A stretch of 64,000 nt of DNA from Deltaproteobacteria bacterium (GTDB lineage Bacteria > Desulfobacterota > DSM-4660 > Desulfatiglandales > Desulfatiglandaceae): contig JAFDIV010000009.1 in assembly GCA_019307815.1 (NCBI GenBank), positions 47,541 through 111,540 on the forward strand, given 5' to 3'. Below are positions 27,033-36,977 of this stretch, piece after piece. The translations under genes and the position numbers were made by a program. The notes below the pieces were generated by a model. The model had not been told where the DNA came from. It saw only the letters and a program-made list of their open reading frames with translations, and searched no databases. Numbering within the stretch: the first letter of the stretch is position 1; the number at the start of each line of letters is the position of its first letter.

Positions 27033-30000
27033 ATGGCTCTGAGTACACAATTGGTTAGTGGGTTGGCAAGCGGGCTGGACTGGCGGAGCATTATCGATGA
27101 TCTTATGAAAATAGAGCACAGACCTGTAGACCTAGTAGAGCAAAAGAAATCAGAATATGAACAAAAGCTCTCAGAATGGCAGTCCTTTAACTCAAAGCTT
27201 CTTGCTTTGAAATCCGCTGTAGGAGACCTAAAAGACCCCGAGGATTTTAATCTGTACACAGCCAATATGACCAGTGACAGCACCACTGTCCAGGCCTCCA
27301 GTCTCCTGAGCGTGTCGACCAGCTCGTCTGCTTCTCCCGGCACCTACACCATTCAGATCTCCTCCATTGCCACTGCTCAAAAGCTATCATCTGCCTCCTT
27401 CGACTCGATTGATGACGCACTAGGGAGCTCTTATGCGGGAGATATCCTTATAAATGGAGTGGCTATTAGCATAAGTGCCAGCGACACCCTCGCCAGTATC
27501 AGGGACAAAATCAATGCTGCCAATGCTGGAACTACTCCAACCGGGGTAACGGCCAGTATCATCAAATATGGGTCAAGTGACTACAGACTAATATTGACAA
27601 GTGACGACACAGGAGCAGATGGTATCGGGCTTCAAAATGCATCTTCATCTAACCTGCTTCAGCTATTTGGTTGGAAAGATAACGTAGAAACTCTCAAAAA
27701 TCAGATTACAAATGGAGCCCAGTCTGACTCTTTTTCCAGCTCGACGCAAGACATCAAGACCCTTTTAGGCCTATCCACAACACAGTCAGGGACTATTCAG
27801 ATCCAAGATGGCAATGGCACGTACCAGGATGTGAGTATTGATCTATCCACAGACTCTTTGGAAGACATCAAGAACAAGATTAACAACGCCTCCATAACTG
27901 GGGTGACGGCCTCTGTGGTCACTGTCACAGAAGGAAGTACCACCAAATATGTACTACAGATCGACGGAAGCCAGAATTTTCATGACAGTGCCAATATTCT
28001 AGAGACCTTGGGGGTGCTTCAGGCAGGCGCATCAGATGTCCAGGGTACCACGTCGGCAAACAGCAAGACCTCCAATGGAGAGACAATCACCGCCTCTACC
28101 CAAATCACGGCCATTGATGGCTATAATACATACACGACAGGTGACTATATTACCATTTCCGGCACAGACCACAGTGGAAATAGCGTCAATACCAATTTCA
28201 CTATCACGGCCAACTCAACAGTCCAAGACCTTCTCGATGCCATAGAAACCGCATTTGAGGCCAATGGTGATGATGTAATGGTTTATGTAACCTCGGATGG
28301 TAAAATCCAGGTTGCTGATATGGAATCAGGTTCTAGCTCCCTTTCAGTGAGTCTGACTTCCCACATTCAGGATTCTTACTCTAGCTTAGATTGGGGCACA
28401 TTTAGCTCGCTGTCCACAGTACGAGAAAGGGAACTTGTTGCCGGACAGGACGCCTCTATCACCATCGACGGGATAAGTATCACCAAATCTTCCAATTCCA
28501 TCACCGATGTGATCCCTGGCGTTACTCTCAATCTCCTAGACGCAGACGCCAGTACAACCGTAACACTCACCATTGACCGTGACGTGGATGGCTTGATGGA
28601 TAAGATTAATGCATTCGTTGACGCTTACAATGAGGTAGCCAAATATATCCACGATCAGCAATCCTATGATGAAGAAAAGCAGGAGCCCGGCGGAATCCTT
28701 TTTGGAGACGGAACCCTGCTCTCCATCCAGTCTCAACTGAGCTCCGTCCTGCTTGAAACTGTATGGGGCGTAGATTCAGATTTTTCAACACTAGGGCTGG
28801 TAGGGATTAACGTGGACACTGATGGCCAGCTCAGCGTGGACTCTGACACACTACGGGGATATCTCCAAACCAATTTCAATGATGTTAAATATCTCTTCAC
28901 CGCTACCGGTATCACAAGTTCTGGCAGCCTCGAATACATCACCCACACCAGGGACACCCAGGCCGGTCAATACACAGTGAATATCACCCAGATTGCAACC
29001 AAAAGTACGTCCACCAGTGACACGGCAGTTAACACCACGCTCGGTGCAGATGAGACCATCACCATCACGGATGGTGACAAGACAGCCACCATAAGCCTTA
29101 CCTCTGACATGACCATCACTGACATCATCAATGCCATAAACACAGAGCTTGATACCACATATACAGAGACACTGGTGGGCTCGGAGTCTCTCTATGCTGA
29201 TGCCTCTCAAACCCAGGTCATTAGTGCCACCACCACATGGGACAGCATATACAATAGCTCAGGCCAGTCAGCAGGGCTTCAGAACGGAGATGTTATCTCC
29301 TTTTCAGGGACCACCAGAGATGGATCTTCTATATCTGGCTCTTATGAGATTTCAGATGTGACCACTGATACAGTGCAAGGCTTACTTGGAGCCATTCAAT
29401 CCGCTTATGGCGATGACGTGAGTGTATCCATCAATGGCTCTGGAAGGATCGTTGTTACTGACAAATACGCAGGAAACAGTCAGCTAAGCTTGACCATTAC
29501 TGAGCCCACGGACAGGAATCTGGATTTTGGAACTGTATTGACCACCAACACCGACGGCCAAGAGGGGCGCTACAGTATGGACATCACTGCTTCAAACGAC
29601 GGAAGCAATCATCTGGTACTAACATATGACGCCTATGGCAGTAGTCATAGCTTTACCATTTCAGAGTCAGCTGACCTTCTCTGGACCAGTGGTGACCAGA
29701 CTGTAAATAACGGCCAAGACGTTGCCGGCACCATCAACGGAGAAACAGCGACTGGCTCGGGTCAGGTGCTCACTGGTGATGATGGCCAAACCAATGTGGA
29801 CGGACTAGCCATACGCTATACAGGCACTGATACAGGGGATGTGGGGACTATAAAACTGACCTTTGGTGTGGCTGAGGTGTTTGATAGGACCCTTTTCGGA
29901 ATCACCGATACATATGAAGGATATCTTGCCTATAAACAAGAATCCTTGCAAAACAGGATTGATGATTTGGAAGATCGGATTAAGCAAATGGAAGATCGTT

Positions 30001-30125
30001 TGGATAAAAAAATGGAACAGATGATAAATCAGTTTGTGGCCATGGAAAAGGCCCTTGCTGCCATTCAGAGCCAAAGCCAATGGCTTTCCGGGCAAATCAG
30101 TACCATATCGTCTGGATGGGTATAA
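27033..30125 (+). CDS. fliD: Flagellar hook-associated protein 2 (filament cap), very long
   Basis: FliD caps the growing filament and helps fold flagellin. The ATG at 27033 with AGGTGGGG upstream gives the canonical start ALSTQLVSGLASGLDWRSII; an upstream start at 26946 would add 29 atypical residues. The N-terminal FliD domain spans residues 1-100 and the C-terminal coiled coil 980-1025 (QNRIDDLEDRIKQMEDRLDK). The 880-residue middle is Ser/Thr-rich with several repeats of a beta-rich module (phrases such as DYITISGTDHSGNS and DVISFSGTTRDGSS recur). At 1030 residues it is about twice the usual length. Confidence 0.92.
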   Translation: MALSTQLVSGLASGLDWRSIIDDLMKIEHRPVDLVEQKKSEYEQKLSEWQSFNSKLLALKSAVGDLKDPEDFNLYTANMTSDSTTVQASSLLSVSTSSSASPGTYTIQISSIATAQKLSSASFDSIDDALGSSYAGDILINGVAISISASDTLASIRDKINAANAGTTPTGVTASIIKYGSSDYRLILTSDDTGADGIGLQNASSSNLLQLFGWKDNVETLKNQITNGAQSDSFSSSTQDIKTLLGLSTTQSGTIQIQDGNGTYQDVSIDLSTDSLEDIKNKINNASITGVTASVVTVTEGSTTKYVLQIDGSQNFHDSANILETLGVLQAGASDVQGTTSANSKTSNGETITASTQITAIDGYNTYTTGDYITISGTDHSGNSVNTNFTITANSTVQDLLDAIETAFEANGDDVMVYVTSDGKIQVADMESGSSSLSVSLTSHIQDSYSSLDWGTFSSLSTVRERELVAGQDASITIDGISITKSSNSITDVIPGVTLNLLDADASTTVTLTIDRDVDGLMDKINAFVDAYNEVAKYIHDQQSYDEEKQEPGGILFGDGTLLSIQSQLSSVLLETVWGVDSDFSTLGLVGINVDTDGQLSVDSDTLRGYLQTNFNDVKYLFTATGITSSGSLEYITHTRDTQAGQYTVNITQIATKSTSTSDTAVNTTLGADETITITDGDKTATISLTSDMTITDIINAINTELDTTYTETLVGSESLYADASQTQVISATTTWDSIYNSSGQSAGLQNGDVISFSGTTRDGSSISGSYEISDVTTDTVQGLLGAIQSAYGDDVSVSINGSGRIVVTDKYAGNSQLSLTITEPTDRNLDFGTVLTTNTDGQEGRYSMDITASNDGSNHLVLTYDAYGSSHSFTISESADLLWTSGDQTVNNGQDVAGTINGETATGSGQVLTGDDGQTNVDGLAIRYTGTDTGDVGTIKLTFGVAEVFDRTLFGITDTYEGYLAYKQESLQNRIDDLEDRIKQMEDRLDKKMEQMINQFVAMEKALAAIQSQSQWLSGQISTISSGWV

Positions 30126-30234
30126 GATAAAGTTGGGAGTGAGTTAGAGTTGATCATGGGTATGCTATTCGGGTTGGGGATTGATGAATAGAGAATAATC
30201 CACATACATTTATAATGAGGAGGAAAGGGAAAAG

Positions 30235-30690
30235 ATGATTTACGGCAAAAAGGTCTCACAGTATCAGAAAACGAATGTGGAAACTGCAAGTGGAGTTGAA
30301 CTTGTTGTTATGTGTTATGAGCATGCTGTACGATTTCTAAAGGAAGCCAAGGATCACTATGACAAAAGGAATTACCCTGAAAAGGCAAAGGCACTCCAAA
30401 AGGCCTTGGATATAATAAACGAACTCAAGTGTAATCTGGACTTTGAAAAAGGAGGCGAAATCGCTTCCAATTTAGATTCAATCTACAACTATTTGATCAG
30501 AATTCTGCTTCAAGGAGATATTGAACGGAGACTTGAGACCTTTGACCAGGCCGTCCATATATTGGAGGAACTCAAAGAAGCATGGGAAAACATCTCCTTA
30601 CAGGTTGCAAGGGAGGAAGAGAATCGATCTGCCTCTATCTCAGAGGCGGGGGGGAAAACAATGGCCCTGCACGCAAGTGTAGCCGCATGA
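30235..30690 (+). CDS. fliS: Flagellar export chaperone FliS
   Basis: A 151-residue helical chaperone that holds flagellin before export. The family start YGKKVSQYQKTNVETASG and the LVVMCYEHAVRFL segment are clear. GAGGAGG precedes the ATG. The C-terminal 25 residues (Glu-rich, then Ser/Ala) are extra compared with the usual 125-130. It follows fliD by 109 bases. Confidence 0.93.
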   Translation: MIYGKKVSQYQKTNVETASGVELVVMCYEHAVRFLKEAKDHYDKRNYPEKAKALQKALDIINELKCNLDFEKGGEIASNLDSIYNYLIRILLQGDIERRLETFDQAVHILEELKEAWENISLQVAREEENRSASISEAGGKTMALHASVAA

Positions 30691-30754
30691 ACATAGCAAG
30701 AGATTATCAAAATAGCAGGGGAACCAGTAAGTCAAAAGCAATCGGGAGGTAGCT

Positions 30755-31144
30755 ATGGGACTCTCAGGAGTAATTACAACACAAAAAATAAGCGGGGCTG
30801 ACAAGGGTCCCACTATTGAGCCAGCCTTCCAAGCTCAGATAAGACGAGAAGGTGAGGCCCGAAGCAAGCCCGAATCTCCAAAGAGGCCGGAAAAGTCAGC
30901 TAAGGACGTTCAAGTCGCTACAAAAGACAAACTAGAGCGAGTCGCCAAGGCAATGGCCGACTACATCGAGTCGATCCAAAGGGATCTTCATATCAAAATA
31001 GACGATCGGACTGACCAGGTTGTTATACAGGTAATATCCAAAAGCGACGGAAAGGTTATTAGACAGGTGCCTCCACAGGAGTTGTTGAAACTGGCAGCAA
31101 AAATGGAAGAGATGGTAGGGGTGTTTTTTGATAAGAATGCATAG
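30755..31144 (+). CDS. flaG: FlaG family flagellar protein
   Basis: 129 residues: a disordered, charged N-terminal half followed by the FlaG domain (IKIDDRTDQVVIQVISKSDGKVIRQVPPQELLKLAAKM). FlaG influences filament length in several polar flagellates. GGGAGG stands before the ATG. It ends the fliD-fliS-flaG group; a terminator-like hairpin lies 43 bases on. Confidence 0.88.
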   Translation: MGLSGVITTQKISGADKGPTIEPAFQAQIRREGEARSKPESPKRPEKSAKDVQVATKDKLERVAKAMADYIESIQRDLHIKIDDRTDQVVIQVISKSDGKVIRQVPPQELLKLAAKMEEMVGVFFDKNA

Positions 31145-31186
31145 GCTTATCCTTAGCTATAAACAATCTGACAGATCATAAGGAAC

Positions 31187-31221
31187 TTCCCCTTCGGCTT
31201 CCTGGGTCGGTGGGGAATTTT
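31187..31221 (+). terminator. Possible terminator after flaG
   Basis: TTCCCC (31187-31192) pairs with GGGGAA (31212-31217) around a 19-base loop and is followed by TTTT. The stem is short, so this is a moderate candidate. Confidence 0.4.
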
Positions 31222-31305
31222 CGTCGCGCCTGGCTTCAGATAGTAGATTGACAACCCCAATTTGGTAAAATCATATATCCATAAGAGAGCTTTTGGACGC
31301 CAACG

Positions 31306-31983
31306 ATGCCACACAAACTTTTAATCGTAGATGACGATAAGGATCTTCTTTCTATTCTCGAAGAAATATTCAAAGAGGAAAACTACCTGGTTGCCACCTG
31401 TGCTGATGGACTTGAGGCCATTGAAAAATGCCGATCTACCCCTTTTGACCTTATCATAACAGACATAATGATGCCCGGAGCAACCGGCCTAGAGGTGCTT
31501 CGTGAGGCCAGGAAAACTCATCCTGAGACAATGGTAATACTTATCACCGGTTTCGCCTCACTGGAAACAGCTATCAGCGCTATTAGAGAGGGGGCTTATG
31601 ACTATATTACTAAGCCTTTTAAGCTTGAGCAGATAAAGATCGCCGTAAAAAATGCCCTAGAAAAAATTGCCCTTATTAAAGAAAACAAAAGACTAATAAA
31701 AAAGCTTGAACAGGCTTATGAAGAACTGCGACTTGTAAAACGTATTGTGGGGACAAACAGATTTGCGGATCAACCACTCAGGAGCTCTCGTCTTCGCGAT
31801 GGAGGGGAAAGGACCTTTATCTCTGATGACCTTACTCCTTACCTTATGGTTGACCGCATGAAGTTCGCCCCCGACTCATTTATTAATGACCTAGAACGCA
31901 TTTCTCTTTTACGAGATAAGGGACTTATAACCACGAGGGAATTCGAGCTTTGCAAGGCCAAGCTATTCAAAAGCCTAAGATAA
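31306..31983 (+). CDS. Response regulator with C-terminal SHOCT-like domain
   Basis: The 225-residue protein has a CheY-like receiver (acidic pair near residues 9-10 in VDDDKD, phospho-Asp in LIITDIMMP near residue 53, Thr/Ser switch LITGFAS, Lys in TKPFK), a coiled linker, then about 30 residues matching SHOCT (ISLLRDKGLITTREFELCKAKLF). SHOCT is a short oligomerisation module. No DNA-binding domain is present, so output is probably through protein contacts. It overlaps the HD-GYP regulator gene by 34 bases. Confidence 0.82.
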   Translation: MPHKLLIVDDDKDLLSILEEIFKEENYLVATCADGLEAIEKCRSTPFDLIITDIMMPGATGLEVLREARKTHPETMVILITGFASLETAISAIREGAYDYITKPFKLEQIKIAVKNALEKIALIKENKRLIKKLEQAYEELRLVKRIVGTNRFADQPLRSSRLRDGGERTFISDDLTPYLMVDRMKFAPDSFINDLERISLLRDKGLITTREFELCKAKLFKSLR

Positions 31984-33506
31984 TTGACTCGCCGGATACG
32001 GACCTTGAGGCCCTGAACGTGCTCGTCGTTGATGACGAGGCGCTCATTCGGGAGACCCTTTGTACCTACCTCCAACATCTTGGCGTCAGGCACGTGGATA
32101 CTGCACCCAATGGCAAAATAGCCATTGAAGCCTTAAGCCACGGCGAATATGATTATATTTTTATAGACCTCATGATGCCCGAAATGGGGGGTATGGAGGT
32201 GCTCAAGCACCTTGACGACAAGGGTAGCCCTACTGCGGTTATTGTAATGACTGGCTATCCTTCCATGGAAAAAGTTATAGAGGCCATGCGCCATGGGGCC
32301 TCGGACTTCTTGATAAAGCCTTTTCGACTACAGGATGTCAAGGTATCCATAGAAAGGATCCACCGCCTCCATTCCCTTATGGAAAAAAATTGGCTCCTAA
32401 ACCAAGAACTGGAACAAAAAAGGCAGGTGGAAAAACTCAACGATGAGCTCCAAAAAAAGATAAAGGAAAAAACACTCCTGTACGAAATTATCGATTCCCT
32501 TTCTAAAATCAACCTTTCTGAGGATCTCTATACCTATATCGTAAAAAAGGCCTGTGAAGCATGCAACGCTGAAAAGGCCTGTTTCTTGATTTATGACCCT
32601 GCAAAGAGCTCGCTTTTCAGTTTCACCCACTATGGGATCCCAAACCTGAAGCCTGGCACTGAGGTCAAGCTTTTCCAGAATGGGCGAAAAATGCCTTATA
32701 TTGATAAGGGATTCATAGATGCCAACCTTGTGCAAAGCAACGGAAAGCCGGTTTTTTCACATTCTACCTGTAGATTACCGAACCTGCTGTCCGTACCCTT
32801 TCAAATCAGGGGCGAGCTTTTCGGTGTCCTCATGGTGGCCAAAAAAAACGGAGAGGGCTACTTCGACAAGGACGATGAATTTATATTGAACTTCCTTGCT
32901 GAAAAGGCGGCCCTTAATGTAGAAAACATGGCCCTTTACCATAACTTGAAAGAAAACTTGTTCGCGACCCTTGCCTCTCTGGTCAGTGCCATTGAAGCAA
33001 GAGACCGATACACACAACAACATTCGGAAAGGGTCACACGCCTCTCACTAGAAATAGCCTATGAGATGAGATGCCATCCGGATGAATTGCGCAAGCTGGA
33101 GTCGGCTGGCCCCCTTCATGATATAGGGAAAATCGGTATTGATGACCACATCCTTAAAAAGGCCGGGAGACTCACAGACGAGGAATTCGAGGTCATAAAA
33201 ACCCACCCCATAATAGGTGTGAACATCGTTTCCCACTTGGGCCTTGACGATGATGAATTGGCTATCATACGAAATCATCACGAAAGGTGGGATGGCAAAG
33301 GATATCCTGACGGTTTGAAGGGTAAAGAGATACCAAAGCTGGCCAGGATTCTCTCTGTGGCCGATGCCTTTGACGCAATGAATTCTGATAGGGCCTATCG
33401 CCAACGTCTAGGATTTTCACAATGCATTGAGGAACTGAAAAAGAACAGCGGCACCCAGTTCGACCCCGAAGTAGTAGAAGCGGCCATGGAGGTGTTGAAA
33501 ATTTGA
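31950..33506 (+). CDS. Receiver-GAF-HD-GYP response regulator (c-di-GMP phosphodiesterase type)
   Basis: 518 residues: receiver (VVDDEALIRE; phospho-Asp in IFIDLMMPEM), coiled coil, GAF (about 180-340) and HD-GYP. The HD pair is PLHDIGKIGI and the signature HHERWDGKGYPDG is intact, so hydrolysis of c-di-GMP to GMP/pGpG is likely. The TTG start has GAGGGA nine bases upstream and overlaps the previous regulator, so the two are coupled. Beside flagellar genes it probably lowers c-di-GMP to favour motility. Confidence 0.9.
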   Translation: MQGQAIQKPKIIDSPDTDLEALNVLVVDDEALIRETLCTYLQHLGVRHVDTAPNGKIAIEALSHGEYDYIFIDLMMPEMGGMEVLKHLDDKGSPTAVIVMTGYPSMEKVIEAMRHGASDFLIKPFRLQDVKVSIERIHRLHSLMEKNWLLNQELEQKRQVEKLNDELQKKIKEKTLLYEIIDSLSKINLSEDLYTYIVKKACEACNAEKACFLIYDPAKSSLFSFTHYGIPNLKPGTEVKLFQNGRKMPYIDKGFIDANLVQSNGKPVFSHSTCRLPNLLSVPFQIRGELFGVLMVAKKNGEGYFDKDDEFILNFLAEKAALNVENMALYHNLKENLFATLASLVSAIEARDRYTQQHSERVTRLSLEIAYEMRCHPDELRKLESAGPLHDIGKIGIDDHILKKAGRLTDEEFEVIKTHPIIGVNIVSHLGLDDDELAIIRNHHERWDGKGYPDGLKGKEIPKLARILSVADAFDAMNSDRAYRQRLGFSQCIEELKKNSGTQFDPEVVEAAMEVLKI

Positions 33507-33615
33507 CGAAAACTCTACACTCTCTCTATTCCACCTTCAAAACCTACCTGTAATAAACCTATTGAGCTTCTCGTTCAATTGTGTGCAAGCTATGCACAAG
33601 GAATGAGCAGAACAG

Positions 33616-33662
33616 AGGGCTTTTTCCCATAAGCAAAAAAGCCCTGGTTGATTTTTCGGGCT
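33616..33662 (+). repeat. Alternative-pairing hairpin before the PilZ-like gene
   Basis: AGGGCTTTTT (33616-33625) can pair with AAAAAGCCCT (33636-33645), ten pairs. The AGCCC of the second arm (33640-33644) can instead pair with GGGCT at 33658-33662. The layout lacks a T-run after the stem, so it is not a standard terminator. The rest of the 345-base gap shows nothing recognisable. Confidence 0.35.
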
Positions 33663-33851
33663 ATTTGATCTAAAAAATACAAAGGACAGTTACGCCCTCC
33701 TAAAAACAAGCATCCTTTTGGTACCATTATTGCAGAGGAGTTGGTAGCCTTTCTCTATAATAATTGGGTAGTATCATCAATTTCGTCTTTTTGTGTCATT
33801 TTGAGCGAGTCGAGCAACCTTTTTTCCAAGCGCCCCAAGCGGAGGAAGCAA

Positions 33852-34436
33852 ATGGAACAGGGCAACAGGCGTGAATTTCTAAGGGCAAGGGTTTCCTTTC
33901 CCGCCCGATGCAAGATATTGCAAGGGCAGGAATTGGATCTTGTAAAACAGGGACTCGGCGTCACACTTTTTCGTGCAGGAGATCAGCCTGACCCTATCGA
34001 GGAATTTGCCAGTACTATGCCATCAGGAACTCAAACTGATATTCTCTACCATTGTTTTCAGAATCTCAATAATAAGCTGGATTTCATTATTGAGCAATTG
34101 GCCTTTCCTGAAGAAACAACACGTCTGTCTTATAAAGAGGTCATCGAAATAAGTGGTTCGGGCTTCAAACTTTTGAGCAAGGAGGCCATACCCGACGGCA
34201 CTTATATGAAAGTGGATCTTATCATGCCCAGTACCATCCAGTTCCGAATAGAGCTGATTGCAGAGGTGATCAGAACAGAATTGGATACAGAAACTGGAAA
34301 ATATGAGGTTGCAGCAAAAATTATTGATATTGATGAAACTGCAAGAGATGCCATAATTGAGGCGGTATTTAGAAAACAAAGAAAGGTAATCCGGAAAGAA
34401 AAGGCATTGAAGGAGGGTCTGCGTGAACAAGATTGA
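33852..34436 (+). CDS. PilZ-like domain protein
   Basis: I chose the ATG at 33852 because GGAGGA precedes it closely; a GTG-like start at 33741 would add 37 unlikely residues. The 194-residue protein begins NRREFLRARVSFPARCKIL, which looks like the RxxxR-type N-terminus of PilZ c-di-GMP receptors. A long middle insert is followed by a beta-rich part with IEISGSGFKLLS (a D/NxSxxG-like position with ISGSG) and MKVDLIMP. It overlaps the next gene by 14 bases. PilZ assignment is by motif only. Confidence 0.6.
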   Translation: MEQGNRREFLRARVSFPARCKILQGQELDLVKQGLGVTLFRAGDQPDPIEEFASTMPSGTQTDILYHCFQNLNNKLDFIIEQLAFPEETTRLSYKEVIEISGSGFKLLSKEAIPDGTYMKVDLIMPSTIQFRIELIAEVIRTELDTETGKYEVAAKIIDIDETARDAIIEAVFRKQRKVIRKEKALKEGLREQD

Positions 34437-35163
34437 ATTGCCGATAGAAGAGGCCATCAGGTTATATCAAAATGCATCTGTGGGCAAATTAGTCGGGGGT
34501 CTTGTGCACAATATGAACGGCCCTTTGCACACCCTTGGTATTGAAATGGATGTAATTGGATTGCTTCTCCGTAAGAATCCCGACCTGGATCCTGAATTTG
34601 TTCAAGGCTTGTCCAAACGCCTGAACCGCATGGGCGAAGAATTTGACAGGCTAAATACACTGATCCGGCTCACAGCCGACAGGGCCGAATTGTCCTCCCA
34701 GTACAGTCCCGCCTATATAGACCTGAATCATGTATTACAGGAGGAAGTGGAATTCCTTTCAGCCAACCTCTACTTCAAGCATCAGGTGGAAACATACCTG
34801 GACCTTGATCCTCAGCTTCAGACATTGAGACCTAAGGAAGCTAACCTTTTGCTGGGCGTTAGATGGTTTGTTCAAGGTTTGGTAGAGGAAATCGAGACAA
34901 GTGAAATCCGTTCCTTACTTATTAAAACCACCACAAAACAGAACCGTCCCACTGTACTGTTTCAAATCAAAGATGGCTCCCTCACCGAGGGATTCCTGCA
35001 AATGCTGGACCACGAGCCAGTTTCACTTTTGCTGACAAGCGCCGAATTCAACAACATAGGCATGTGTCTAGCCCTTACTCTACTTAAGTCATCGGGCGTA
35101 TCCTTGACCCTTTCCACTGCCTCTTCCCTAACGGAAATCTATCTGAGCTTCCCTCATTCATAG
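34423..35163 (+). CDS. Degenerate histidine-kinase-like protein
   Basis: The 246-residue soluble protein has a helix reading GKLVGGLVHNMNGPLHTLGIEMDVI, which resembles a HisKA phospho-acceptor helix (His in VHNMNGPL), and a C-terminal part ending NNIGMCLALTLLKSSGVSLTL, which resembles the G2 region of an HATPase. The N-box and the DxGxG box are not recognisable, so ATP hydrolysis is doubtful. The GTG start overlaps the PilZ-like gene by 14 bases. It may be a phospho-transfer or scaffold protein. Confidence 0.6.
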   Translation: MNKIELPIEEAIRLYQNASVGKLVGGLVHNMNGPLHTLGIEMDVIGLLLRKNPDLDPEFVQGLSKRLNRMGEEFDRLNTLIRLTADRAELSSQYSPAYIDLNHVLQEEVEFLSANLYFKHQVETYLDLDPQLQTLRPKEANLLLGVRWFVQGLVEEIETSEIRSLLIKTTTKQNRPTVLFQIKDGSLTEGFLQMLDHEPVSLLLTSAEFNNIGMCLALTLLKSSGVSLTLSTASSLTEIYLSFPHS

Positions 35164-35624
35164 TCTCCTCTCTTAAATCTTTCCACCTCAGAACTGACGG
35201 TTGCCACTAAATCCGATATTATGCTGTCAAGTCCTTGATGGAGTCTCCACTTGGTTCTTAATGAATCCAGCATGGAAACCCCGGCTTCCAAATGCTCCAC
35301 CAAGGGCTGTAGGTCTTTTGTATGGATCGACTGATCCCCCAGTCGCCTTCCATAGAAATCCAATAGCCCTAGCATCCTTTCAATTTCATTCACCGCCACG
35401 CGGGAAGGAGAATATGGTGTCTGTGTAAACATGGGATTCACGGCGGCCACCTCCGCTGCCTTGGTCGAGCTGCTTACAGTGGCCCAAGCACTTGACTCTT
35501 GCATTTGCTCATTTTTCATCACCTGGTCCATCACCTTTTTGAAATCTCCCTCTTTCCCGCTGTGGGCCTTGGTTCTATTATGCCCATCAGTAATATGTGG
35601 GCCATGGGGGCCTGTAATCTTCAT
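35154..35624 (-). CDS. Unknown protein near the chemotaxis genes
   Basis: 156 residues, hydrophilic, with a disordered N-terminal 70 residues (His, Gly, Ser and Gln rich) and a helical C-terminal half (VNEIERMLGLLDFYGRRL). GGGAGGG precedes the ATG. A good candidate sigma-54 promoter lies 130 bases upstream, which suggests a flagellar-class gene. It converges with the kinase-like gene, overlapping it by 10 bases. I do not recognise the family. Confidence 0.65.
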   Translation of the reverse strand: MKITGPHGPHITDGHNRTKAHSGKEGDFKKVMDQVMKNEQMQESSAWATVSSSTKAAEVAAVNPMFTQTPYSPSRVAVNEIERMLGLLDFYGRRLGDQSIHTKDLQPLVEHLEAGVSMLDSLRTKWRLHQGLDSIISDLVATVSSEVERFKRGDYE

Positions 35625-35754
35625 CCTAAACTTCCCTCCCTATAAAATTGAGTGATACAGATGTGTTTTCCATTACATTTGCCCCAGCCCCTCTCCTTTC
35701 ATAAAGGAAGGCGCCTCTGGGCATTCACGGGCCTATGATTTACATCAATTCTTA

Positions 35755-35770
35755 TGCAAAAAGGCTGCCA
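35755..35770 (-). promoter_or_regulatory. Candidate sigma-54 promoter
   Basis: On the minus strand TGGCAG, five bases, TTGCA: GG at -24 and GC at -12 with the required ten bases between them. It agrees with the TGGCAC-N5-TTGCW consensus at about ten of twelve informative positions. It faces the unknown gene at 35154-35624. The remaining 35625-35933 stretch shows no gene. Confidence 0.5.
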
Positions 35771-35933
35771 ATACCAATCTCACATTCAAGACCATAGAAC
35801 CATTTGCTTTTAAGGCCAGAATGCCAGGGATCATGGCTTCAGGGGCATTTTGGAATCAATTTATAAAGGGAAATTCATTCCCATTATCCCGGAAAAAATG
35901 ACCATAGCTAGACAGGATTGGGTCAAGTGGGAA

Positions 35934-36977
<1,044 letters not shown>

